Of a DNA stretch of 64,000 bases, positions 55,134-63,791 are shown piece by piece (position 1 is the first letter of the stretch; every line of letters starts with the position of its first letter). Source of the stretch: Rhodophyticola sp017644125 (GTDB taxonomy: Bacteria; Pseudomonadota; Alphaproteobacteria; Rhodobacterales; Rhodobacteraceae); assembly GCF_042140125.1 (NCBI RefSeq), contig NZ_CP159473.1, one strand, 5' to 3'. The translations under genes were made by a program, and so were the position numbers. The notes under the pieces are model-generated. The model worked only from the letters and a program-made list of their open reading frames with translations. It did not search any database and had not been told where the DNA came from.

Positions 55134-55427
55134 ATGACCGATACTACAGCAACAGGCGCAGACGAACAACAATTGCAAACTCATCGTCGCGAAACAGAAA
55201 GCAGATTACTTCGCCTTGTGCAACTTCAGGTTCTTGCGTCGATCGCAATAGGTGGCTTTGTAATTGGCGCAGTTGTCTACCTGGGTGCCGATGGGACTGG
55301 CGAAGACAGAACAGAAACCCTATCAACCCTCAGGGATTGGGGAGGTATGGTCATGGGGTTCTTCTTCGGTTCGATGTTCACGCAGATGAGTACCATCGTA
55401 GAAGCCTTTCGGTCGGATAAGTCATAA
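55134..55427 (+). CDS. Small membrane protein of unknown function
   Basis: A 97-residue product with two helices (about 36-57 and 72-90), starting one base after the previous stop with GGAGGAG upstream. The pair appears co-translated and shares the AT-rich composition, so the two may work together at the inner membrane. No known family. Confidence 0.6.
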   Translation: MTDTTATGADEQQLQTHRRETESRLLRLVQLQVLASIAIGGFVIGAVVYLGADGTGEDRTETLSTLRDWGGMVMGFFFGSMFTQMSTIVEAFRSDKS

Positions 55428-55615
55428 GATCATGATCCCCCGTGCTCGGGCGCTACCCTCTGTGACACGCTCCCCCGCGGGCTCCGCCCGTTCGGTCCCG
55501 GACTGTTCTGGTGAGGCCGTCGCGAGGCGAGGTTCATTGCATCCACGCACAATCCTCGCCGAGCGGCCCTTTGCGCTCTATGTCTTTCGGAACACGCCAA
55601 CCGGAGCCGCGCCCG

Positions 55616-56017
55616 ATGTCCCTTCTGATCCTCTTTCTCGCCACGTCGCTCATCTTCCTCATCGCCGATGCGATCATGCTGTCCACAGTGATCCAGCCGA
55701 TCTTCCAGCGCCATCTGGGGGACGGGCTTTATGGCGGGTTTCGGATGGTGCCGGCGATCCTCTTCTACCTCGTGGCGATGCTGGGCATTCTCTATTTCGC
55801 AGGCTGGCCCGCGTTGCGGGACGGGACGCCCCATACCGCGCTGATCAACGGGGCGATCCTGGGTTTCGTGACCTATGGCACCTATGAGCTGACCTCCTGG
55901 GCGGTGATGCGCGACTGGCATCCGCAGATGGTGGTGGTCGACATGGCCTGGGGCACGGTGCTGACGGCCGGTTCGGCCTGGGGCGGGGTGATGGTGGCCC
56001 GCGCCTTCGCCGCCTAA
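55616..56017 (+). CDS. DUF2177 family membrane protein
   Basis: A 133-residue protein with four helices and the pattern IADAIMLSTVIQPIFQ, INGAILGFVTYGTYELTSWA and VVDMAWGTVLT, which marks the DUF2177 family. Function unknown. The start is ATG 55616. It converges on the next gene with a 4-base overlap. Confidence 0.8.
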   Translation: MSLLILFLATSLIFLIADAIMLSTVIQPIFQRHLGDGLYGGFRMVPAILFYLVAMLGILYFAGWPALRDGTPHTALINGAILGFVTYGTYELTSWAVMRDWHPQMVVVDMAWGTVLTAGSAWGGVMVARAFAA

Positions 56018-56307
56018 CCGTCCACGGGCACCAGCCCCCGGACCCGGTTCATCGCATCGGCGCGCATGGCCGCGACGAGATCGGAATTGCTGTCTTCCCA
56101 GTCCTTGAAGGCCGCATAGGCCGTGGTCATCTGTGCGAACCGTTCCAGCGTGCCGCGCGGGGCCAGATCGAAGCCGGTGACGAAATAGGTTTTGACCGTA
56201 TCGTATGTGGCGGTGCAGGCCTGCATTTCCTGCGGGCTCATCGGGCGCGTCGCGGCGGTGGCGTCGCAGGCGTAGTAAAGGGCCAGAACGGCCAGAAATT
56301 CGGACAT
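56014..56307 (-). CDS. Small protein of unknown function
   Basis: A 97-residue product with a weak hydrophobic N-terminus (MSEFLAVLALYYACDATAA) that could be a signal peptide or short anchor, then a charged helical part. I do not recognise it. It overlaps the DUF2177 gene tail to tail. Confidence 0.6.
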   Translation of the reverse strand: MSEFLAVLALYYACDATAATRPMSPQEMQACTATYDTVKTYFVTGFDLAPRGTLERFAQMTTAYAAFKDWEDSNSDLVAAMRADAMNRVRGLVPVDG

Positions 56308-56539
56308 GATACTGCTCCTCTCCCCCTTGGATCGGGACGGGAGGCGGCGGTGCGGCGGAACGGGGCGTCGGGGAGGGGCCGCCCCATAGCGGCCGTCACC
56401 TCCCGGTTTTGGTCTGGGACCGAGTCTAGCCCGATATGTTCGAAAATATCGTTAATGGCCCGGCCGGCCCCGCCACGGAGGCCCGAAACCGGGGGATCCG
56501 CCCGGGAAACGGGCGCCTGGCCGAAAAATGCTGCAAAGC

Positions 56540-56573
56540 AAAAAAGCGCCGCCCGGGATGGCCCGCGCAGCGC
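56540..56573 (-). terminator. Rho-independent terminator downstream of the cold-shock gene
   Basis: On the minus strand a 12-bp stem with one mismatch (56546-56573, loop CCAU) is followed by six T (56545-56540). A second perfect palindrome (CCCCGCCC/GGGCGGGG, 56580-56595) lies between it and the cold-shock stop codon. Confidence 0.75.
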
Positions 56574-56601
56574 ATGAGACCCCGCCCGGGCGGGGGTCGG
56601 T

Positions 56602-56808
56602 TCAGAGTTTTTCCAGCTCCACCGCCGACGCGCGGCCGTCGCGGCCCTCGCGCAGCTCGTAGCTGATCTTTTCATTGTCGGCGAGGCCGGTCATGCCAGC
56701 GCGTTCCACAGCCGAGATATGCACAAATACGTCCTTGCCGCCATCATCGGGGGCAATGAACCCGTAGCCTTTGGTGGTGTTGAACCATTTTACAGTGCCT
56801 GTGGGCAT
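56602..56808 (-). CDS. Cold-shock domain protein
   Basis: A 68-residue OB-fold RNA/DNA-binding protein with RNP1 KGYGFIAPDDG and RNP2 DVFVHIS. Length is typical for CspA-type proteins. The 5' region (56809-57030) holds a TTGTC-AC-GACAA inverted repeat at 56922-56933. The gene ends at a strong terminator. Confidence 0.93.
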   Translation of the reverse strand: MPTGTVKWFNTTKGYGFIAPDDGGKDVFVHISAVERAGMTGLADNEKISYELREGRDGRASAVELEKL

Positions 56809-56921
56809 CGTCGTCGTCTTTCCTTCTCAGTCAGTCCCGCCCGCGGTAGTGCGGCGGCGCGGTGTCGTCAGGGCCGTCCTGTTGGAGTGCCTTCTTGAGA
56901 GGGCGGTTCAGCGTAAACCTG

Positions 56922-56933
56922 TTGTCACGACAA
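56922..56933. promoter_or_regulatory. Inverted repeat upstream of the cold-shock gene
   Basis: TTGTC-AC-GACAA, 114-125 bases upstream of the cold-shock start. It could be an operator or part of the leader; no protein is assigned. Confidence 0.25.
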
Positions 56934-57030
56934 AAATTGTGGGGCGAAATCGGAAAAAGGCAAGGGGTGGGTTGCGGCACCGGGCGCTTTGGCATCAATT
57001 CGCATGGCAATCGGGCAAAGGGCGGAAAAG

Positions 57031-57354
57031 ATGATCGTTTACGGGCTGAAGACATGTGACACCTGCCGGAAAGCGGTGAAGGCGCTTGCCGCGGCGGGGC
57101 GGGAGCCGGTGTTGCGCGACATCCGCGCCGCGCCGCTGTCGCCGGAGGAACTGGCCCGGTTTCTGGAGGCTTTCGGCGCGGATCTGATCAATCGCCGGTC
57201 GACCACGTGGCGGGGCCTGTCCGAGGCCGAGCGCGCGGCCGCGCCCGACGCCTTGCTGCGGGCGCATCCGGCATTGATGAAGCGCCCGGTGATCGACGCG
57301 GACGGGCGGCTTTATCTGGGCTGGGACGCCACGGTTCAGGCGACGGTCATCTAG
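57031..57354 (+). CDS. ArsC/Spx family reductase-like protein
   Basis: A 107-residue thioredoxin-fold protein with the redox pair in YGLKTCDTCRKAVKAL and the family segment LINRRSTTWRGLSE. It is of the ArsC/YffB type; true arsenate reduction is uncertain without the arsenic gene context. The start is ATG 57031. It converges on the DoxX gene with an 8-base overlap. Confidence 0.85.
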   Translation: MIVYGLKTCDTCRKAVKALAAAGREPVLRDIRAAPLSPEELARFLEAFGADLINRRSTTWRGLSEAERAAAPDALLRAHPALMKRPVIDADGRLYLGWDATVQATVI

Positions 57355-57904
57355 AGGCGCGCTGCGCGCGGCCGAGCAGGGCATCGACCGAAAGCGGGCC
57401 CGCGCCACGGAACACCAGCACCAGCAGCAGGAACACCCAGAACGCGCGCTGATCGAGGATCAGGCTGCCGGAGGCGCCGTCGAACCAGCGGCCGATATCC
57501 TCGGCCCCGATGCCATGGCCGTAGATATCGACCCAGCTTTGCGCGACGACGAAGCCGATCATGCCCAGAGCGGCGAGCCGGGTGAGAAATCCGACGAGGA
57601 TCAGGAACGGCAGGACGAATTCGGCGATCGTGCCGGAGACCACCATCGCATGGGCCATGATGCCGAGTTGCCCGGGGTCGTAACCCGCCGCTTCGAACAG
57701 GCGCGGCGTGATTTGGGTATAGGCCCCGAAATCGACATTGTAGAAGCCGAGGATCCCGTCGCCCAGTTTGGTCCGGCCGGAGTTCCAGTAGTAGATCAGC
57801 AGCGTTCCGGCGAAGATAAGCCGCGCGAGCGTGGGGATCAGGGCGGGGGCGAGCGCTTCGAGGGCGCCGAAGATGCGGTGATGGAGCTGGATCAGGGCGG
57901 TCAT
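57347..57904 (-). CDS. DoxX family membrane protein of the bufferin cluster
   Basis: A 185-residue protein with four helices and the DoxX pattern (ARLIFAGTLLIYYWNSG, EFVLPFLILVGFLTRLAAL). DoxX members are regularly the last gene of DUF692/DUF2282 clusters and are thought to support redox steps or transport at the membrane. It overlaps the DUF2063 gene (ATGA). Confidence 0.85.
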   Translation of the reverse strand: MTALIQLHHRIFGALEALAPALIPTLARLIFAGTLLIYYWNSGRTKLGDGILGFYNVDFGAYTQITPRLFEAAGYDPGQLGIMAHAMVVSGTIAEFVLPFLILVGFLTRLAALGMIGFVVAQSWVDIYGHGIGAEDIGRWFDGASGSLILDQRAFWVFLLLVLVFRGAGPLSVDALLGRAQRASR

Positions 57905-58644
57905 GGGTCTTTCCGTTCGAGGGTGAGGGCGCCGCTGGAGATGAAAAGCGAGAGCAGCGCGGAGATATCGGCCTCGGGTTCGGCCGCGAGGGTTGCCGCC
58001 ATCGCCTCGGCCAGGCTGATGCGGCCTTTCAGCAGGCGGGCGAGGGCGACGCCGCCCCTGGGCAGAAGATGCGGCGCGGGATCGAACCCCGGCCGCGTGA
58101 TCAGGATATCCTGCGCGCCGGCTGCCGGTCCGGGGGCTGTGCTGTCGGTATTCGCGCGCCAGATCGCGAAGATCGGATAGCGCGACTGAACGACCAGCGT
58201 GGCCGGCGCGACCAGCGGTTTCAGGGCCAGCATCGCATCCGGGTCGAGACCGCCCACATCCAGCGGGGCGGCATCGGCGGCATGGTAGGATTGGCGCAGG
58301 CCAAGCTCCAGCCGCGCGATATCCGGCAGATAGGGCAGATGGGCCACGGGCGGAAAGCTTGCCAGAAAGCCCGGCAGGCGCTGGCCGTAAAGCTGAAGCC
58401 GGGGGCTGGCGGGCGGATGGGCGCGCACGAACACCCCCGCCATGGCCTTGAAGAACGCATCGCCCACCAGTTTGCGCAGGACCGGAAACCCGGTTTCCAG
58501 CGCCTCCGTCAGGGACACGACCACATTGTTGCGATAGACATCGAACCGCTTGCCCGCCGGGCCGCCGAACCCGTCGTTCACCCCCCCGGGCGCGGCGCGG
58601 TCCGGATCCAGAACCGCATCGGTGAAGCTGGATTGACGGTGCAT
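57901..58644 (-). CDS. bufC: DUF2063 (HvfC/BufC-type) partner protein
   Basis: A 247-residue protein with the N-terminal DUF2063 region (RFDVYRNNVVVSLTEALETG, FPVLRKLVGDAFFKAMAGVF) known as the recognition partner of the MNIO enzyme: it binds the precursor peptide and presents it. The start is ATG 58644, eight bases after the DUF692 stop; a longer frame is not used. Confidence 0.87.
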   Translation of the reverse strand: MHRQSSFTDAVLDPDRAAPGGVNDGFGGPAGKRFDVYRNNVVVSLTEALETGFPVLRKLVGDAFFKAMAGVFVRAHPPASPRLQLYGQRLPGFLASFPPVAHLPYLPDIARLELGLRQSYHAADAAPLDVGGLDPDAMLALKPLVAPATLVVQSRYPIFAIWRANTDSTAPGPAAGAQDILITRPGFDPAPHLLPRGGVALARLLKGRISLAEAMAATLAAEPEADISALLSLFISSGALTLERKDP

Positions 58645-58652
58645 GGCCGGGC

Positions 58653-59507
58653 TCACGCGGTGACCGGCGACAGGATCGCGTCCGCGCGCGCGGCCTCGGC
58701 CCGCAACGTGGCGAAGGCGGGCACGTCGGTGTCCCATTCGATCAGCGTGGGCCGCGGGCCCGATTGCGCGATCGTGTAGCGATAGAGCGTCCAGACCGGA
58801 TCCACGACCGCGCATCCGTGGCTGTCGATCAGCAGCGGGCGGCCCGTATCATCCACATCCGCGTCATGGCCGCCCAGATGCACCTCCCCCACATGGGAGA
58901 GCGGGAAGGCGTCGATATAGGCGCGTGCGTCGGTGCCCTGATTTGTGGCGGAGACGAAGACGTTATTGATGTCGAGCAGCAGACCGCACCCGGTGCGGCG
59001 GGCCAGTTCGGACAGGAAATCCACCTCCTCCATCGTGGTTTCGTCGAAGGCCAGATAGGTGGAGGGGTTTTCCAGAAGCATCCGGCGGCCCAGCACATCC
59101 TGCACCTGCCCGATATGGGCACCGACGCGCGCCAGCGTGGCATCGGTGTAAGGCAGGGGAAGCAGATCGTTCAGATAGCCCGTATCATGGGTGGACCAGG
59201 CCAGATGTTCGGAAAAGCTTGCCGGGTCGAGCCAGTCGCACAGATGCCGGAGGCGGTTCAGGTGATCGCGGTCGAGCGGTCGTTCGCCGCCGATCGACAG
59301 GCCGACGCCGTGCACCGAGATCGGGAACCGCTCGGCCAGGGCGCGGAGTTGCGCGATGGGGCGGCCCCCGTCGCCCATGTAGTTTTCGGCATGGATTTCC
59401 AGCCACCCGACCGGGCCGGGATCGGCGAGAAGATCGGCGTAGTGCCGGGACTTGTACCCGATGCCGACGGCATGGGGCAGACGGGACGGAACGGACATGT
59501 CGCGCAT
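58653..59507 (-). CDS. bufB: DUF692 multinuclear non-heme iron oxidase (MNIO, BufB-type)
   Basis: A 284-residue TIM-barrel enzyme that uses a multi-iron centre to convert cysteines of the precursor into oxygen-containing heterocycles. The metal-ligand segments are visible: WLEIHAENY, SVHGVGLSIGG, FSEHLAWS, LLENPSTYLAF, LLDINNVFVSATN, EVHLGGHD and LIEWD. I use ATG 59507; ATG 59498 (MSVPSRLP) is equally possible since neither has a strong ribosome-binding site. Confidence 0.87.
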   Translation of the reverse strand: MRDMSVPSRLPHAVGIGYKSRHYADLLADPGPVGWLEIHAENYMGDGGRPIAQLRALAERFPISVHGVGLSIGGERPLDRDHLNRLRHLCDWLDPASFSEHLAWSTHDTGYLNDLLPLPYTDATLARVGAHIGQVQDVLGRRMLLENPSTYLAFDETTMEEVDFLSELARRTGCGLLLDINNVFVSATNQGTDARAYIDAFPLSHVGEVHLGGHDADVDDTGRPLLIDSHGCAVVDPVWTLYRYTIAQSGPRPTLIEWDTDVPAFATLRAEAARADAILSPVTA

Positions 59508-59582
59508 GATACACCGATTTCTGGCAGGCGGGCACCCCGGCGCGGTTTGCACGGCGCCGGGGTGCCGGAAGCGGGCCTGATT

Positions 59583-59930
59583 TCAGACCGGGCGCAGGAT
59601 CGAGGCGTCGGTGCCTTCGGGCAGGTCGCGGGCCAGGCCCTCGAACCCGTCGGCTTCCAGCGACGCCTCGGTTTCGCCCATGCGGCCATCGGGCAGCTCG
59701 ATATCGGCGCAGGTGCCCGCGGGCACCAGGGTCCAGGCGTTGCCCTGATAATCGACGGTCGAGGTGCCGGCACAGGTGGTGCCGGGGCCCGCGGCGCAAT
59801 CGTTTTCGCCCGCAAGGCTGACGCCGAAGCATTTTTCCTGCGCCTGGGCCTGCGCCGGCGCGGTGGCGTGGGCCGTCAGAGCGGCGGCGGCGGCGCCCAG
59901 AAGCGCCAGGGATTTCACGTGGGTCGACAT
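59583..59930 (-). CDS. bufA1: DUF2282 bufferin precursor peptide (BufA1-type)
   Basis: A 115-residue secreted precursor. The signal peptide runs to about residue 31 (KSLALLGAAAAALTAHATA then PAQAQAQ). The mature part has the four-cysteine bufferin pattern at residues 34, 45, 53 and 74 (EKCFGV, ENDCAAG, TTCAGT, PAGTCADI). In studied bufferins, central cysteines become thiooxazoles and the peptide binds copper in the periplasm. Here about 40 acidic residues follow the last cysteine, longer than the forms I know. The ATG is at 59930; an open frame upstream is not used. It is the first gene of the cluster. Confidence 0.87.
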   Translation of the reverse strand: MSTHVKSLALLGAAAAALTAHATAPAQAQAQEKCFGVSLAGENDCAAGPGTTCAGTSTVDYQGNAWTLVPAGTCADIELPDGRMGETEASLEADGFEGLARDLPEGTDASILRPV

Positions 59931-60283
59931 GTCGGTAACTCTCCAGGATTGGTTAGACGGCAAGATCGCAACTAGCTGCGATGGGCCAACAGCTAGCGGG
60001 CGGGGCCGCTCACTGGCCAATCACAGACCCGTGGCCCACGAGCCCGTGAGCATTTGCGAGACGCCTGTGAGCCCGCCGGGGTCCGGGTGCGGCAGGGGGC
60101 AGGGTACGAAAAACAAGGCGGTTTCGCCGATTGCCGGCGCATGCGCGCCAAGAGCCGCGATTTGCGGCTGTAACGGGGAAACGGGGCAATTGTTTCACCG
60201 CAAGCCCGGCGCGCGCCCGCCTTGGATTGCCGGCGATGAGGGGCCATATCGGTGGGGATTCGTGCAGCAGATAGGGTTTGAAC
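59931..60283. promoter_or_regulatory. Regulatory region upstream of the bufferin cluster
   Basis: These 353 bases contain two overlapping inverted repeats close to the precursor start: ATCGCA-N6-TGCGAT (59965-59982) and CTAGCTG-N11-CAGCTAG (59972-59996). On the minus strand CGTCTAA lies about 25 bases upstream of the ATG, like the -10 of some ECF sigma promoters, but I see no matching -35. The rest of the region holds no supported gene. Confidence 0.45.
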
Positions 60284-60667
60284 ATGCGCAATGCGGCCTT
60301 GGTCCTTGGGATAATCGGCGGCGTTCTGGGAATGATCGTCGGCTTTTTCGTCTACGGATATGTGGCGTTCATCGAGTATTTCGGGGAGGTGCCGGATCTG
60401 GCGCGGCAGGTGGACCGCCCGGAACTGTTCCAGACCGTCGCGATCCTCGCGCCGCTTCTGGCCGTTGCGGGCGGTGCGATGGCGCGCGCCCGGGCGCTGT
60501 GGGGTGGCGTCCTGCTGCTGATCTCGGCGGCGGGCATGTATCATGCGTTCGGCTTCAACGTGGCCACGATGTTCCCCATCGCCTTTTGCGGTCTGGGCGG
60601 CGTTCTGGCGCTGGCCGCGGGCAGGCCGGACGAGGAGGTGGCGCATTTTGAGCGCCGCGCCCGCTAG
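60284..60667 (+). CDS. Small membrane protein, four helices
   Basis: A 127-residue protein with helices near residues 5-28, 50-65, 70-85 and 92-112. The first reads LVLGIIGGVLGMIVGFFVYG, a pattern of DUF4064-like proteins, but the match is loose. The start is ATG 60284; a TTG at 60278 opens the frame. It converges on the Hint gene with a 4-base overlap. Confidence 0.65.
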   Translation: MRNAALVLGIIGGVLGMIVGFFVYGYVAFIEYFGEVPDLARQVDRPELFQTVAILAPLLAVAGGAMARARALWGGVLLLISAAGMYHAFGFNVATMFPIAFCGLGGVLALAAGRPDEEVAHFERRAR

Positions 60668-61685
60668 ACCGACAGCGCGCGGTATTCCCGGACGCTGAGA
60701 ACCGGGTGGGCGGCCTCGACCGGGGCGTCCGAGAGTTCGGGAAACAGAGACAGAAGCTCCGCCCGTTGCATGGGACCAAGGCTGCGCAAGGCTTCGGGGC
60801 CGGGCAGGAGCGTTTCGCTCCAGATGCCGTTGCTGCGGATTATCTCGTGATTTCGGCACATCAGGTGATAATAATGGACGCCGCCGGGCGGAAAGATCTG
60901 GCGGATCGTCTCCCCGTTGCAGAGCGCCTTGGCCGGGACCAGAACCTGATTGCTGCCAAAGGCCATCTCCGCCGCGGCCGATCTGTGCAGCACCCGATGC
61001 TGGGGCGAGACCATCAGGGTACGGTTCGGCCCGTTCCCGAGACTGTAGGGGCCGATGGAGATCGGGGCCAGATGCGGCGCGCGGTGCAGGTCTTCGGCGC
61101 TCAGCCAGCGGTGCCCGATCCAGGTAAGCAACTGGGCGCCGTGCCGCTGTGTCAGGACCGCATCCCAGAGATCGAGGGTTTCAACGGCGCGGGGGCCGTC
61201 CGGCGTGTCGATCTGGGTGCCGCTGGCAAAGCAGATGACGTCATAGGGCACTTCGGGGCCGTCGATCCCGTTGTTGCCGAACCCCGGTAGAGCGTGCCGG
61301 GAGTGATGGGTTTGTCGGTGAACACAAGCTGATTGGTGCCGGAATTCGATGCCCCCGTCCCGATGCGGCCGACGTAAAAGGTGATCGGATCGTTCCCGCG
61401 GGTGACAAGCGCCAGTTCAAGCTCGATGCTGGCGCCGGCGGGAAAGGTGGTGCCGTTGACCGTAAGCGGCGCGGCCAGCGTGGATATAACCCCGTCTTCC
61501 AGAAACGCATCCTGCAACCGGCTGTCGTCGTCGGAGATGCTCACCTGCACCTCGGACGCGTCGGCATCGAGCCTGCTGCGCGTTCCATTCGCAAATCGGG
61601 GGGTGGTTTGGGAGGCGTTATCCGGGTCGCCAAGCGGGCCGGAAAAGTCGGAAATCTGCCATGCAGACAAGGAAAAAACGGGCAT
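60664..61685 (-). pseudogene. Hint-domain protein, split by one frameshift
   Basis: The N-terminal frame (ATG 61685) covers a domain of about 130 residues (ISDFSGPLGDPDNASQ, ELALVTRGNDPITFYVGRIG) and then runs out of register. The Hint (hedgehog/intein) domain follows in the other frame: VICFASGTQIDTPDGPRAVE, MVSPQHRVLH and LMCRNHEIIRSNGIWSET. Adding one G to the G4 run at 61282-61285 joins TPGTLYRG to FGNNGIDGPEVPYD and gives about 340 residues. Such proteins are common in Rhodobacteraceae as secreted or surface proteins that may self-cleave. A sequencing indel cannot be excluded. Confidence 0.75.
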
Positions 61686-61844
61686 TGGGCAACCTGATAC
61701 TACAACACACAGATGCGCAAAAAATTGCGCTTACCCATCGCCCGCGAATACTATAGGGCGCATGCGGGGCCTTGTCACCGGTTGCCTTTGCCGCCCGTTT
61801 TGCCGGGCGGGTTCCTGCCTGTCGCCGAAGAGGCGCCGGGGCGA

Positions 61845-63791
61845 TTACCGCAGATCGGGGGGCACGGCCTCTTTGGTGAGATCGTCCAGCATTTGCGGCA
61901 CCGGCAGCACGCTGGTCTGTTTCTCGCCCAGACGGCGGAGCGTGACGGTGCGGTCCTCCACTTCCTTGCGGCCGATGGCGAGGATCACGGGCACCTTGCC
62001 CACCGAATGCTCCCTGACCTTGTAGTTGATCTTCTCGTTGCGGATATCGGCCTCGGCGCGGATGCCCGCATCCTTGAGCATCTGCGTCACCTCCTGCACA
62101 TAGTCGTCCGCCTCCGACACGATGGCGGCCACGACCACCTGACGCGGGGCCAGCCAGAACGGCAGCTTGCCGGAGTAGTTTTCGATCATGATACCGATGA
62201 AGCGCTCGAACGAGCCCAGGATCGCGCGGTGCAGCATGACGGGCCGGTGCTTCGCCCCGTCCTCCCCGATATAGTTGGCGTCGAGCCGTCCGGGCAGGTT
62301 GAAATCGGCCTGGAAGGTGCCGCATTGCCATTCGCGGCCGATCGCGTCGGTCAGCTTGAAATCGAGTTTCGGGCCGTAGAAGGCGCCTTCGCCCGGGTCG
62401 ATCTCGTAATCGTTGCGGACGCTGAGGATGGCTTTCTCCAGTGCGCTTTCCGCCTTGTCCCAGATCTCGTCGGAGCCCACGCGAATTTCGGGCCGGGTGG
62501 AGAGTTTGATGTCGAACTCCGAAAACCCGGTGTCGCGGTAGATGCTGGACAGCAGATCGATGAAGCGCGCGCATTCCGCCTCGATCTGGTCTTCGGTGCA
62601 GAAGATATGCGCATCATCCTGCGTGAAGCCGCGCACCCGCATCAGCCCGTGCAGCGCGCCATGGGCCTCGTAGCGGTGGCACGAGCCGAACTCGGCCAGA
62701 CGCAGCGGCAGATCGCGGTAGGATTTGATGCCCTGGTTGAAGATCTGCACGTGGCAGGGGCAGTTCATCGGCTTGAGCGCATTGGTGCGTTTCTCGTTCG
62801 CGTGCTCTTCGTCGATCTCCGTGATATACATGTTCTCACGGTATTTGTCCCAGTGACCGGAGGCCTCCCACAGCTTGCGGTCGACGACCTGCGGGGTCTT
62901 GATCTCCTTATAGCCGGCCTTGGTGAGCTTGCGGCGCATGTAGTCCTCAAGTTCGCGGTAGATCGACCAGCCATTGGGGTGCCAGAAGACCATGCCGGGC
63001 GCCTCTTCCTGAAAGTGGAACAGCTCCATTTCGCGGCCGAGGCGGCGGTGATCGCGCTTTTCGGCCTCCTCCAGAAAGGTCATATGGGCCTTCAGCTGCT
63101 CCCGGTTCTGGAACGCGACGCCGTAGATCCGCTGAAGCTGCGGCCGGTTTGAATCGCCGCGCCAATAGGCGCCGGCGACCTTCATCAGCCTGAAGGCATC
63201 CGCGGGCACCTGCCCGGTATGCTGAAGATGGGGGCCGCGGCAGAGATCCTGCCAGTGACCGTGCCAGTACATCCTGAGCGGCTCGTCGCCGGGAATGCTC
63301 TCGATCAGTTCGACCTTGTAGGGCTCGTTATTGGCCTTGTAGAAGCCGATGGCGCGGTCGCGCTCCCAGATCTCGGTGGTGACCGGGTCGCGGCGGTTGA
63401 TGATCTCTTTCATCTTCGCCTCGATCACGCCCAGATCCTCGGGCGTGAATGGCTCCGCGCGGTCGAAATCGTAGTAAAATCCGTTCTCGATCACCGGGCC
63501 GATGGTGACCTTCACCTCGGGCCAGATCTCCTGCACCGCACGGGCCATGATATGGGCGCAGTCGTGGCGGATCAGTTCCAGCGCCGGTTCGGCATCCTTC
63601 ATCGTGTGGATGGCGATCTCGGCATCGTCCTCGATGGGCCAGGACAGATCCCAGTGGGCGCCGTTCACCGAGGCCGAAATCGCCTTTTTCGCAAGGGAGG
63701 AGGCGATGCTTTCAGCAACCTCCGCCGGGGTGACGCCAGCGGCGTAGTCGCGGGAATTGCCATCGGGGAATGTCAGGGAAATCTGGGCCAT
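61845..63791 (-). CDS. threonine--tRNA ligase thrS: Threonyl-tRNA synthetase
   Basis: A 648-residue class II enzyme with the TGS domain (1-60), the editing domain (HDCAHIMARAVQEI near residue 75) and the catalytic domain, with zinc cysteine in KPMNCPCHVQIF and motif 2 in GSCHRYEAHGALHG. The C-terminal anticodon-binding domain is complete. Start ATG 63791 (MAQISLTFPDG); the 29-residue upstream extension is not used. Confidence 0.96.
   Translation of the reverse strand: MAQISLTFPDGNSRDYAAGVTPAEVAESIASSLAKKAISASVNGAHWDLSWPIEDDAEIAIHTMKDAEPALELIRHDCAHIMARAVQEIWPEVKVTIGPVIENGFYYDFDRAEPFTPEDLGVIEAKMKEIINRRDPVTTEIWERDRAIGFYKANNEPYKVELIESIPGDEPLRMYWHGHWQDLCRGPHLQHTGQVPADAFRLMKVAGAYWRGDSNRPQLQRIYGVAFQNREQLKAHMTFLEEAEKRDHRRLGREMELFHFQEEAPGMVFWHPNGWSIYRELEDYMRRKLTKAGYKEIKTPQVVDRKLWEASGHWDKYRENMYITEIDEEHANEKRTNALKPMNCPCHVQIFNQGIKSYRDLPLRLAEFGSCHRYEAHGALHGLMRVRGFTQDDAHIFCTEDQIEAECARFIDLLSSIYRDTGFSEFDIKLSTRPEIRVGSDEIWDKAESALEKAILSVRNDYEIDPGEGAFYGPKLDFKLTDAIGREWQCGTFQADFNLPGRLDANYIGEDGAKHRPVMLHRAILGSFERFIGIMIENYSGKLPFWLAPRQVVVAAIVSEADDYVQEVTQMLKDAGIRAEADIRNEKINYKVREHSVGKVPVILAIGRKEVEDRTVTLRRLGEKQTSVLPVPQMLDDLTKEAVPPDLR

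Noticed and set aside
56831..57055. 74-codon frame in the cold-shock leader on the minus strand
   Set aside because: There is no start codon near the better-looking C-terminal part and no ribosome-binding site; treated as leader sequence.
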